Of a DNA stretch of 64,000 nt, positions 25,625 to 32,993 are shown in pieces. The stretch spans positions 310,001 through 374,000 of the forward strand of contig JAMOUJ010000005.1 in NCBI GenBank assembly GCA_027068075.1, in the 5' to 3' direction. The DNA is from Candidatus Aminicenantota bacterium. Lineage in GTDB: Bacteria; Acidobacteriota; Aminicenantia; S016-38. The position numbers and the translations under genes are program-made. The notes beneath the pieces are model-generated. The model searched no databases and was not told the DNA's origin. It saw nothing but the letters and a program-made list of their open reading frames with translations. Each line of letters starts with the position of its first letter. Positions within the stretch are counted from its first letter, which is position 1.

Positions 25625-27282
25625 ATAAGGACCTTCAGCCTTCTCATGCGGTTCATCGCCATGGCCAGTTCCTGGCGCCTTATCATAAAAAGGCCCGGCG
25701 AAACCCTGGAAAGGGCCTCAAGCCCCCTCTCTTCCAGGGTCCTTTCCCACTCCTCAAGAAGCGACCTCAGGGGACGAATTTCCCGCCTCTGCAGTTCAAA
25801 GAGAAGCCTCAGGCCGTGGGCGATGGAGGAGAGTTGGGACGAAGTTTTTATCTGTTCAAAGGAATGGGTATCTATTTCTTCGGCTCCGTATAGCACCGTC
25901 TCACCCTTAACCTTTATTCTTTCCCGACCCCTGAAATATGGGGCCATACTCTCCGGTAAAGGGGTCCGGGGCCTGGGAGGCTTGAGAGGGGGAAATTCCC
26001 CCCTGAACTTGGCGGGGTATCTTGAGACTATCCGCCTGGCCTCCGCCGTGGCGTCCGAAGGAAGGTACTCTTCCATCACAATAACCAGGTCCGCCACCGA
26101 TAGGTATTCTCCGGCTCCTCCGGCCACGAGAACCGTGGAAACCCCATGCTCCTTGAGTTCTTTAACCCTTTCCACAAAGGGGATGATAGGTTCCTTTCTT
26201 ATGAGTTCCGCCATCCTTTCGTCCTTTATCATAAAATTGGTGGCGGTGGTATCCTCGTCTATGAGAAGAAGGGAGGTCCCTATTTCCAGGGCTTCGGAAA
26301 TGGAAGCCGCCATGGATGTGGAGCCGGAGGCGTCCTCGGTGGAAAAATCCTCGGTATCCAATCCGCTGGGAAGGTCCCGGATAAAATTGGAAATATCCAC
26401 CCTCTTTACGGAGCGGCCGTCTTCCGCCCTTATCTTCACGGCATCCTTCAGGGTGATGACCCATTCTCTGCCGTCACCGTTTATGTGGTTGTATATTCCG
26501 TTCTGAAGGGCCTCCAGAAGGGTGGTTTTTCCGTGATAACCCCCTCCGGATATCAGGGTAATCCCCCGGGGAATGCCCATTCCCACCACCTTCTTCCCGC
26601 AGGAAAGACTTACCTCCACCCGCAGGTTTCTGGGGGAAATGAAAAACTTGGCCCCCTTCATGGGAAGGTCTGATATCCCACTCTGGCGCGGGAGAACCGA
26701 TCCATCTCCCACAAAGGCCACCAGCCCCAGGTCTTTTAGGCGGGACCTCAGTTCGTTCTGACAACGGAAGAGATCGCAGTGCTCCTTAAGTCGGTCCTCC
26801 TGAAGGGAGGAAAAGAGCAGGGCCTCCCCTATCCGGGGAATTTTTTTCATGAAAATCTCCTCCGCCTCCCTTCCCAGAATTCGTCTTCCTGCCGCGGGAA
26901 GCCCTACATAAAACTTCACGAAAAGAACGCCATCGCGGAAGAAAACCGCCGAACGGGGGAAAACCGCCTGACCGGGTTCAGGGACATGAAGCCTTCCGCT
27001 TCCACCGCTGCCCTCCTTTTCGCTGAATTCCCTGCATTTCAAATAAAGCCTGCGGTAAATAAAGTCCTCGGTGGCGGTTCTAACATCTTCCTTCAGGTAA
27101 TCCTCCGGATAACCGTGCCTCCGAAAGGTGAGAAGAACCACCGATGGGGTGGCAAAGGGATCGCCCTGAATCTTTAAAAATTCCAGGTCAAAAAATTTGT
27201 ATTTATATTTTCCCTTCAGGCTCTTGTAAGCCTTATAGCCTCTACCGTTGATTTCCCTTATCTTCCTTCTCAGGTTTTCCAT
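25621..27282 (-). CDS. Predicted ATPase of the ABC class (PF09818 type)
   Basis: A 553-residue soluble ATPase of the poorly understood 'ABC-ATPase' family, whose trypanosome homologue MRB1590 takes part in mitochondrial RNA editing. The Walker A is SGGGYHGKTTLLEAL, and LLIDEDTTATNFMIKDERM is the Walker B region. The ABC signature is unusual, as in other members. I chose the ATG at 27282, which has GGAGG five bases upstream; a GTG at 27288 is also in frame. It overlaps the end of tatD by about 40 nt. It closes the operon that begins with the PASTA gene. The cellular function in bacteria is not known. Confidence 0.88.
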   Translation of the reverse strand: MENLRRKIREINGRGYKAYKSLKGKYKYKFFDLEFLKIQGDPFATPSVVLLTFRRHGYPEDYLKEDVRTATEDFIYRRLYLKCREFSEKEGSGGSGRLHVPEPGQAVFPRSAVFFRDGVLFVKFYVGLPAAGRRILGREAEEIFMKKIPRIGEALLFSSLQEDRLKEHCDLFRCQNELRSRLKDLGLVAFVGDGSVLPRQSGISDLPMKGAKFFISPRNLRVEVSLSCGKKVVGMGIPRGITLISGGGYHGKTTLLEALQNGIYNHINGDGREWVITLKDAVKIRAEDGRSVKRVDISNFIRDLPSGLDTEDFSTEDASGSTSMAASISEALEIGTSLLLIDEDTTATNFMIKDERMAELIRKEPIIPFVERVKELKEHGVSTVLVAGGAGEYLSVADLVIVMEEYLPSDATAEARRIVSRYPAKFRGEFPPLKPPRPRTPLPESMAPYFRGRERIKVKGETVLYGAEEIDTHSFEQIKTSSQLSSIAHGLRLLFELQRREIRPLRSLLEEWERTLEERGLEALSRVSPGLFMIRRQELAMAMNRMRRLKVLI

Positions 27283-28039
27283 CTTCACCTCCGAAAAGTT
27301 TTTCGTAATTCTCTAAAAGAACGGGTGCCAGGGCTTGAAGGGTTACACCCTTTACTTCGGCCAGTTTTTCCGCCACCTTGAGGACAAAGGCTGGCTCGTT
27401 TCTCCTGCCCCGGAAGGGAACGGGAGCCAGATAGGGGGAATCGGTCTCCACCAGAACCCTGTCCAGGGGAGCCCTCCTGGCCACTTCCCTTATCCTTTCT
27501 CCCCATTTGAAGGTGAGCATTCCGGAAAAGGATAGGTAGTATCCCAGAGAAAGGGCCTCCTCTGCCAGAAAGAACTCCTCGGAGAAACTGTGTAAAACCC
27601 CCTTCACATCGTACTGGGATATAATCCTGGCCACATCCTCCGCCGATTCCCTGCTGTGGATTATCACCGGCAGGGAATGCTTCTCTGCCATTTCCATCTG
27701 CCTCTTGAAAGCATCCCTCTGCCTTTCCCTGGGGGAAAAATCGTAATGATAGTCAAGACCTATCTCCCCTATAGCCTTTACGAACCCTCCGTGGATTGCC
27801 TTCACCAGGGCCTCCTCTGCCCTCCGGTCCCAGGTACGGGCCTCGTGGGGATGGACCCCCAGGGAAAGATGAAGAAAGGGGTATTTTTCGGCAAGATCCA
27901 GACCTATCCCGAATTCCTCCATGGAACAGGGCACCATTACGGGGGAAACTCCGGCCTTTATGGCTCTTTCTACCACCTCCTGGCGGTCCTTTTCAAATTT
28001 CCTGTCGGCGAGATGGGCGTGGGAGTCGGGAACTTTCAT
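27242..28039 (-). CDS. tatD: TatD-family metal-dependent deoxyribonuclease
   Basis: This 265-residue TIM-barrel hydrolase carries DSHAHLADRKF at the N-terminus (HxH metal ligands), GEIGLDYH with the bridging Glu, PVIIHSRES, VLHSFS and VETDSPYLAP. Family members are 3'-5' DNA exonucleases linked to DNA repair. It sits between the MIP18-type gene (6-nt gap, weak GAGGGTGG ribosome-binding site) and the ABC-class ATPase gene. The pairing with that ATPase by overlap is notable because both may act on nucleic acids, but this is only inference. Confidence 0.9.
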   Translation of the reverse strand: MKVPDSHAHLADRKFEKDRQEVVERAIKAGVSPVMVPCSMEEFGIGLDLAEKYPFLHLSLGVHPHEARTWDRRAEEALVKAIHGGFVKAIGEIGLDYHYDFSPRERQRDAFKRQMEMAEKHSLPVIIHSRESAEDVARIISQYDVKGVLHSFSEEFFLAEEALSLGYYLSFSGMLTFKWGERIREVARRAPLDRVLVETDSPYLAPVPFRGRRNEPAFVLKVAEKLAEVKGVTLQALAPVLLENYEKLFGGEDGKPEKEDKGNQR

Positions 28040-28045
28040 CCACCC

Positions 28046-28354
28046 TCAGGTTATTCCAAAGCGTTTTTTGGCTTCCTCGCTCATCATAGAAGGGTTCCAG
28101 GGCGGGTCAAAAACTAACTCCACATTAACGGATTTAACCCCCTCCACCCGGGAAACCTTCTCCCTTACCTCGTCCACGAACCTCTGTTGAAGGGGACATC
28201 CCACGGCGGTAAGGGTCATTTTTATGTCCACCCTTCCCTCTTCGTCCACATCTATGGAATAAAACAGGCCCAGATCGTAAAGGCTTATGCCCACCTCCGG
28301 GTCAATTATCCCCTTGAGTTCCTCAATTATCCTATTTAGAAGTTCTTCCTTCAT
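28046..28354 (-). CDS. MIP18/DUF59-family iron-sulfur assembly protein
   Basis: A 102-residue single-domain protein of the PaaD/SufT/MIP18 type, which help insert iron-sulfur clusters. Recognisable elements are the IIDPEVGISLYDLGL start, IKMTLTAVGCPLQQRF with the conserved Cys, and VELVFDPPWNPSMMSEEAKKRFGI at the C-terminus. AAGGAGGG precedes the ATG, which overlaps the end of bamD. The DPPWNP tail is the common form in bacterial SufT-like proteins. The client is unknown; the window contains IspG and a hydrogenase, both Fe-S-dependent enzymes or systems. Confidence 0.9.
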   Translation of the reverse strand: MKEELLNRIIEELKGIIDPEVGISLYDLGLFYSIDVDEEGRVDIKMTLTAVGCPLQQRFVDEVREKVSRVEGVKSVNVELVFDPPWNPSMMSEEAKKRFGIT

Positions 28355-29123
28355 GCTTGCCCTCCTTTTCCAGGAATTTCCGGGCCTTCCTGGCCCATTT
28401 TGTTCTGGGGAAATCAGTAATGACCTTGGAAAGATAGGCCCTCCCCTCCCCTTTCTTTCCCAGATTGTAAAGGCTTACCCCGTATTTGTAGTAAACCTCA
28501 TCCATGCCTTTAAAATCAGGGTATTTCTTTATTATGTCCTCCAGCCTCCAGGAGGCTCCCAGCCATTTCTTTATGTGAAAATAAAACCTGGCAATATGTA
28601 GAAGGTGGGCCGCATAAACCTGTCTGCATTTTTTTATCTTTTCCCTGGCCTCCTGGGCCTCCTTGGTCTGGGGATATTTTTCCACCACCTTTTTAAACTC
28701 CTGAAGGGCCAGAAGGGTGTTGGTTTGATCCCTGCCGGGCTTGTGCATCTGTTTGTAATAACACATTCCCATCATGTACTGGGCGTAGGCGGCCTTGGGA
28801 TGGTAGGGATAAAGGGAAATAAATTCCCTGTATTCGTTGTAGGCCAGGGTAAGGGAAGCGATATCTCCCTTTTTGAAATAGGAATCCGCTATTCCCAGTT
28901 TGGCCCGGGCGGCATATTTGCTCTTGGGATAAACCCTTATAATCGTGGAAAAGACCTTCCGGGCTTCCTCGTATTTCTTTTTGTTCAAATAGTCCTTCCC
29001 AATTTTGTAAAGTTGAGAAGCGGTGGCCTTTTCGGGAAAAAGTTCCACCTTCTTCCCGCTGCACCCCGCCAGTATTAAACTAACCGCTATAAAGAGACTT
29101 AATCCAATACCACTCCTGCTCAA
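28332..29123 (-). CDS. bamD: Outer-membrane assembly lipoprotein BamD
   Basis: A 263-residue lipoprotein with a lipobox LILAGC near residue 21 and TPR-type repeats throughout (KIGKDYLNKKKYEEARKVF; YRVYP-like 'VYPKSKYAARAKLGIADSYF'). The five-TPR layout and length match BamD/YfiO, the essential partner of BamA in outer-membrane protein insertion. The start is TTG, the only one giving an intact signal peptide, and it overlaps the sugar epimerase gene by 44 nt. BamA itself is not in the window, although a protein with an Omp85-like barrel is at 51489-54269. Confidence 0.85.
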   Translation of the reverse strand: MSRSGIGLSLFIAVSLILAGCSGKKVELFPEKATASQLYKIGKDYLNKKKYEEARKVFSTIIRVYPKSKYAARAKLGIADSYFKKGDIASLTLAYNEYREFISLYPYHPKAAYAQYMMGMCYYKQMHKPGRDQTNTLLALQEFKKVVEKYPQTKEAQEAREKIKKCRQVYAAHLLHIARFYFHIKKWLGASWRLEDIIKKYPDFKGMDEVYYKYGVSLYNLGKKGEGRAYLSKVITDFPRTKWARKARKFLEKEGKHEGRTSK

Positions 29124-30021
29124 TTCCTTCCTCCAGTGTTTTTCTTGGGCGATAACCGAAATCCTTCCTGGCCCTGGTTATGTCCGCCAGGGTTTTTCTC
29201 ACATCTCCCTTGGCCGCCTCCACGAATTTAAGTTTCAGAGGTCGGCCCGTGACCCTCTCCATTATACTCAGGGCATCCCTCAGGCTCACCTCCCGACCGC
29301 TGCCCAGGTTGTAAACTTCCCCGGCCCTGGCCCCCTCCACCGCACCGATGACCCCATCCACTATGTCCTCCACATGAGTAAAATCCCTGATCTGACTACC
29401 GTCTCCATAGACGGTAAACTCCTCCCCGGTCAGGATGGCCTTTAACGCCCTGTGAAAGGCCATGTCCGGGCGTTGCCTTGGGCCGAAGACAGTAAAAAAC
29501 CTGAGGCTAACCGATGGCAGGGAAAAGTTTTCGTAATACAGACGGAGAAGGTTCTCCGCTGCCAGTTTAGTTACTCCGTAAGGGGAAAAGGGCAGTGGAC
29601 GGGAATCCTCCCTCAGGGGAAAATTGGGGGAGTTCCCGTAAACGGAAGAACTGGAGGCAAATACGAAGAAGGAGATGCCCTTTTCCAGGGATGCCTCCAG
29701 CAATCTCTGGGTTGCCAGGATGTTGTCCTGAAGGTAGTAATTGAATTCCTTCCCCCAACTCTTTCGCACCCCGGGCTGAGCCGCCAGGTGAAAAACATAG
29801 TCGCCCCCCTTCAGAAAACTGAAATTGGATGCCACCAGATCTTCGCCTATAAGGGAAAAGGAGGGGTGTGAAAGACATGTCCGAAGGTTTTTCCTCTTTA
29901 TTTCGGGGCTGTAATAATCCCTGAAGCAATCCACCCCCACCACCTCCCAGCCCATGGAAAGGAGGCGCTGACATAAATGGGAACCGATAAAACCCGCCGC
30001 TCCGGTAACTACGGCCCTCAT
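29080..30021 (-). CDS. NAD-dependent nucleotide-sugar 4-epimerase (UDP-glucuronate/GalE-like)
   Basis: A 313-residue extended short-chain dehydrogenase. It has the NAD-binding VTGAAGFIGSHL at the N-terminus, the catalytic region FASSSSVYG with the YGVTK Tyr/Lys pair, and FTVFGPRQRPDMAFHRA, which resembles UDP-glucuronate 4-epimerases. It would supply an epimerised nucleotide sugar for envelope glycans. The ATG at 30021 overlaps the rpe stop (ATGA), so I reject the longer in-frame start at 30114. Substrate specificity cannot be read from the sequence. Confidence 0.85.
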   Translation of the reverse strand: MRAVVTGAAGFIGSHLCQRLLSMGWEVVGVDCFRDYYSPEIKRKNLRTCLSHPSFSLIGEDLVASNFSFLKGGDYVFHLAAQPGVRKSWGKEFNYYLQDNILATQRLLEASLEKGISFFVFASSSSVYGNSPNFPLREDSRPLPFSPYGVTKLAAENLLRLYYENFSLPSVSLRFFTVFGPRQRPDMAFHRALKAILTGEEFTVYGDGSQIRDFTHVEDIVDGVIGAVEGARAGEVYNLGSGREVSLRDALSIMERVTGRPLKLKFVEAAKGDVRKTLADITRARKDFGYRPRKTLEEGIEQEWYWIKSLYSG

Positions 30022-30668
30022 CTTAACCTCTCCTTCAGGTCCAGAAGGTTCTTCAGGGGATCGCCGGAGAAGACCGCGCTCCCTGCCACCAGGACATCCG
30101 CCCCGGCCTCCCATATTCTCCGAATGTTTTCTCCCTTTACTCCTCCGTCCACCTCTATAAGGAAGTTATACCCTCCCTTCTCCCTCATCTCCCTGAGCCG
30201 GGCGATTTTCTCCAGGCCCTCTTCAATGAAAGATTGTCCCCCAAAGCCAGGGTTTACGGTGAGAAGGAGAACAAAATCCACATAGGGTAGGGAAGGCTCC
30301 AGAAGGCAGAGGGAGGTGGAGGGATTCAGGGCAAGTCCAGCCTTGAGCCCCCCTTCCTTTATGCTCATAATCAGGCGATGATGGTGAACGGAAGCCTCCA
30401 GGTGAAAGGATATCCAGTCGGCTCCGGCCTTAATAAACCAGGGGATAACCTCCTGGGGCCTGGAAACCATAAGGTGAACATCCAGGGTAAGTTCGGGAAA
30501 CTCCTCCTTAATGGCCCCGGCGAACATGGGGCCAAAGGTCAGATTGGGAACGAAGTGACCGTCCATAACATCAAGGTGAAGTATTCGGATGTGGTCCTTC
30601 ACCTTTTCTATGGATGAGCGGAGCCCCAGGGGCTCAGCGGAAAGAAGGGAAGGTGCTATTTCCTTCAT
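30018..30668 (-). CDS. rpe: Ribulose-phosphate 3-epimerase
   Basis: This 216-residue TIM-barrel enzyme interconverts ribulose 5-phosphate and xylulose 5-phosphate. Signatures are LSAEPLGLRSSIEKVKD, LHLDVMDGHFVPNLTFGP, DVHLMVS, VNPGFGGQSF and the C-terminal VDGGV plus AGADVLVAGSAVF. It overlaps both neighbours by ATGA. Its upstream partner is a PASTA protein, recalling the prkC-rsgA-rpe order of Firmicutes, where the PASTA protein is a kinase. Confidence 0.95.
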   Translation of the reverse strand: MKEIAPSLLSAEPLGLRSSIEKVKDHIRILHLDVMDGHFVPNLTFGPMFAGAIKEEFPELTLDVHLMVSRPQEVIPWFIKAGADWISFHLEASVHHHRLIMSIKEGGLKAGLALNPSTSLCLLEPSLPYVDFVLLLTVNPGFGGQSFIEEGLEKIARLREMREKGGYNFLIEVDGGVKGENIRRIWEAGADVLVAGSAVFSGDPLKNLLDLKERLR

Positions 30669-31375
30669 TTGGTCACCTTAAATGTTATTTCCTGTCCCCT
30701 CGTAATCTTGTAACCGGGAAAGGGGAGTTGTTGGATTATTATACCGGGTTCCCATCCCGGATACTCCATAAACTTGGGAGGGGCTACCCTGAAGCCCAGG
30801 GAAAGCAATCTGGCCTGTACCAGTTCAAAGGAACGCCCGATGAAGTCCGGCATCACGAAGGCTTCCTCCATGGGAAGCCCCACCAGAAGGTCCACATACC
30901 CTCCCCGGGATACCTCTTCACCGGCCTTGGGGAACTGGGCTATGATGGAGGGGGTCTCCAGTCCAGGGTAAAACACCCGGGTTATGCTTCCTATCTCAAG
31001 GCCCAGATCCTCCAGTTCCATTCTGACCTCTTCCACCTTCTTCCCCCGGAAGTCCGGAACGCTCACCTTCCGGGTGCCGTGGGAAACCGCCACCTGGATT
31101 TCTCCTCCCCTTTTTATTTCCATCCCCGGAAAGGGATCTTGGGAAAGGATTATCCCGGGCTCTATCCCCTCCTCCTGCCGGCGGGCCACCACCTTGACCT
31201 CCAGCCCAAGCCCTTCCGCCTGACGGCGAGCATCCTCCAGTTTCATCCCCGTAAGTTTGGGGACATAAACCTTTCCTCCCCGAATGGCCAGGGAAAAGGT
31301 AAGAATAGCGGCAAGGGCCGCCGAGACCAGGAACACCCCGGCGTAGAGAAGAAAACTCGTTATCTTTTTCCCCAT
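30665..31375 (-). CDS. Membrane-anchored PASTA-repeat protein without kinase domain
   Basis: A 236-residue protein with a short cytoplasmic start (MGKK), one membrane helix (residues about 5-30) and three PASTA repeats beginning near residues 36, 104 and 171 (VPKLTGMKLEDARRQAEGLG, VPDFRGKKVEEVRMELEDLG, MPDFIGRSFELVQARLLSLG). PASTA domains bind peptidoglycan fragments in PrkC-type kinases and PBPs, but no catalytic domain is fused here. It heads the seven-gene operon to the ABC-class ATPase. A TAGAAT box ends 9 nt before the ATG and there is no Shine-Dalgarno sequence, so the mRNA should have almost no leader. Confidence 0.88.
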   Translation of the reverse strand: MGKKITSFLLYAGVFLVSAALAAILTFSLAIRGGKVYVPKLTGMKLEDARRQAEGLGLEVKVVARRQEEGIEPGIILSQDPFPGMEIKRGGEIQVAVSHGTRKVSVPDFRGKKVEEVRMELEDLGLEIGSITRVFYPGLETPSIIAQFPKAGEEVSRGGYVDLLVGLPMEEAFVMPDFIGRSFELVQARLLSLGFRVAPPKFMEYPGWEPGIIIQQLPFPGYKITRGQEITFKVTK

Positions 31376-31384
31376 AGGGTTTAT

Positions 31385-31390
31385 ATTCTA
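31385..31390 (-). promoter_or_regulatory. PASTA operon -10 box, near-leaderless spacing
   Basis: TAGAAT on the minus strand is 9 nt from the ATG at 31375, predicting a leader of 0-3 nt. TATAAA (31380-31385) is an alternative hexamer still closer to the ATG. Confidence 0.5.
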
Positions 31391-31406
31391 ACAGTTTTTC
31401 CTGTTA
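31389..31406. repeat. Inverted repeat between divergent promoters
   Basis: TAACAG (31389-31394) and CTGTTA (31401-31406) are perfect 6-nt arms six bases apart. They overlap the inner edge of the -10 boxes of the PASTA and RDD genes, a position suited to a repressor site acting on both. The arms are short, so chance is possible. Confidence 0.35.
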
Positions 31407-31410
31407 AAAT
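31405..31410 (+). promoter_or_regulatory. RDD gene -10 box, near-leaderless spacing
   Basis: TAAAAT is 9 nt before the ATG at 31420, the mirror image of the PASTA side, and no Shine-Dalgarno sequence fits between. The upstream in-frame ATG at 31414 is only 3 nt from the box and would lie before the expected transcription start. Confidence 0.5.
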
Positions 31411-31419
31411 AGAATGCGC

Positions 31420-31854
31420 ATGGAAAAGTTTAACACTGCTCCCCTTTTTGAGCCCCCGGAATCCGAAGTCAGTTTTTCAAGGGCTCCCCTGGTAAGAAGG
31501 GCCCTGGCTTCCCTGGTGGACCTCATCCTCGTTCTCCTTTTCGTCGCCTTCCCCCTTTCGCTCATAAAACCCTCCCCCTCACCATCCTTCTTCCTGTCCC
31601 TGTTAATTTTTAGCGGAACCGTTCTCTTTTCCTATTATTTTCTCGGCTATTTTTTCCTGGACAAAACCCTGGGCGACGGTTTCTTCGGCATAAAGATTTA
31701 TCCGGAAGGGTTCTCCCTTTCCCAGGCGGTGCTTTTTTCCCTGGTAAAAACCATTTTCACCCTGGTGCCCCTTAATCTTATTCTGGTGTTTATGCTGGAG
31801 GACAACCTCACCGGCGAACAATTCCTCTTCAACAGAGCCTATTCCCTCATTTAG
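31420..31854 (+). CDS. RDD-family small membrane protein
   Basis: A 144-residue protein with three or four hydrophobic segments. It has the family-type RRALASLVDLILVLLF (Arg...Asp at the start of the first helix) and GDGFFGIKIY before a second hydrophobic pair. RDD proteins are small membrane proteins, some implicated in ion transport, with function mostly unknown. The start at 31420 fits the promoter better than the ATG at 31414. It is a single gene divergent from the PASTA operon, and its end overlaps the convergent CcdA-thioredoxin gene by 8 nt. Confidence 0.7.
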   Translation: MEKFNTAPLFEPPESEVSFSRAPLVRRALASLVDLILVLLFVAFPLSLIKPSPSPSFFLSLLIFSGTVLFSYYFLGYFFLDKTLGDGFFGIKIYPEGFSLSQAVLFSLVKTIFTLVPLNLILVFMLEDNLTGEQFLFNRAYSLI

Positions 31855-32980
31855 AAAATTCGGTAAAATACCGGCACTGGCCGTTGGGGACTATGGCCCT
31901 GAGGGTTTGAACCATAGCGTTCAGGTCCTGATATCCCAGCAATCTGGCCGCTTCCTTTCCATCCTCCTTTAGGAATACAAAGGTGGGGGTGCCAAAAATT
32001 CCAAATCGCTTAACCAGGGACTGGGCTTCCGGCGAGGTAACATCTATTTTCAAAAAGACAAAGTCCTTTCCCTCGCATTCCTTCCGCAGGGCGTTGATTA
32101 CGGGAACCATTTTCATGCACACGGTACACTTGGGGCTGTAAAATTCTATAACCACCGGAACACCCTGGGGAATTTTTATTTCCCCGGAGGTGGGAAGGGA
32201 GGGAGGAAGGGAAGGCGGTGGAGCCTCACAAACCCCCTGGGTGGTACAAACCGCACTTTCCTGTGGAGCCTTACCGGGTATCTTCAGATTCACCTCCAGC
32301 CACGAGGCCTTGTTGATCACCAGCAAAACCCCCATGGCCACCAGGATGACCCCCATCGTTTTTTCTATCCTGGGAATCCACCCCCTGGCCTTTTTAAGGA
32401 ACCTGAGGAAGGGTTCCACGAAGAGGGCCAAACCTATCATGGGAAGGGAAAACCCCAGGGAATAGACCGCAAGGTAAAGGGCTCCCATGGCAGGATGGGT
32501 GGTGGAAACCGCCGTATAGGTCAATATGGAACCCAGGACCGGCCCCAGACAGGGTGACCACCCAAAGGCGAAGAAAAATCCAATTAAAAAGGAATTCAAC
32601 AGCCCTATTCCAGTGTTGAGGCTTCCCGCACTAAACCTTTTTTCGTAGTCCAGGAAATCAATGTTCAAATAACCCAGGAATTTAAGGCCGAAAAGGAAGA
32701 TGAGCAATCCCCCCAGGCCCCGAAGAACATCCCGGTTCTTCAGGAGGAAGGCCCCCAGGGCCGTGGCCGACATCCCCATGAGGATGAAGACCAGAGAAAG
32801 CCCCAGAACGAAGGAAAAACTGTTAAGAAGAAGGGAAAGTTTTTTCCGACGATTCCTGGCTATTTCCTCCACCTCCTCCCCCACCAGAAGGGATATGTAA
32901 ACGGGCAGGAGAGGCAGAATGCAGGGGGTGAAAAAGGTTAAAATTCCGGCAACGAAAATTACGCCTAAAGAAACTTCCAT
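31847..32980 (-). CDS. CcdA-thioredoxin fusion (DsbD-like thiol reductant exporter)
   Basis: This 377-residue protein joins a CcdA-type membrane domain (residues about 1-235) to a C-terminal thioredoxin domain. The membrane part has FFTPCILPLLP and SPCLGPVLG, the two redox cysteines that pass electrons across the membrane. A Pro-rich linker (PPPSLPPSLP) leads to the thioredoxin domain with KCTVC and the cis-Pro in GTPTF. It lacks the N-terminal domain of classical DsbD. It would carry electrons from cytoplasmic thioredoxin to periplasmic disulfides. No ribosome-binding site precedes the ATG, and a TAGAAT box ends 7 nt upstream. Confidence 0.9.
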   Translation of the reverse strand: MEVSLGVIFVAGILTFFTPCILPLLPVYISLLVGEEVEEIARNRRKKLSLLLNSFSFVLGLSLVFILMGMSATALGAFLLKNRDVLRGLGGLLIFLFGLKFLGYLNIDFLDYEKRFSAGSLNTGIGLLNSFLIGFFFAFGWSPCLGPVLGSILTYTAVSTTHPAMGALYLAVYSLGFSLPMIGLALFVEPFLRFLKKARGWIPRIEKTMGVILVAMGVLLVINKASWLEVNLKIPGKAPQESAVCTTQGVCEAPPPSLPPSLPTSGEIKIPQGVPVVIEFYSPKCTVCMKMVPVINALRKECEGKDFVFLKIDVTSPEAQSLVKRFGIFGTPTFVFLKEDGKEAARLLGYQDLNAMVQTLRAIVPNGQCRYFTEFSK

Positions 32981-32987
32981 GGGGAGT

Positions 32988-32993
32988 ATTCTA
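32988..32993 (-). promoter_or_regulatory. -10 box of the CcdA-thioredoxin gene, leaderless spacing
   Basis: TAGAAT on the minus strand is followed by 7 nt (ACTCCCC) and the ATG at 32980. It lies directly after the tolC stop, so this gene has its own leaderless promoter although it follows tolC closely. Confidence 0.6.

Noticed and set aside
30614-31495. 293-codon plus-strand frame over rpe and PASTA genes
   Set aside because: It covers an intergenic promoter region and the reverse of two well-supported genes; low-complexity Gly/Pro/His composition.
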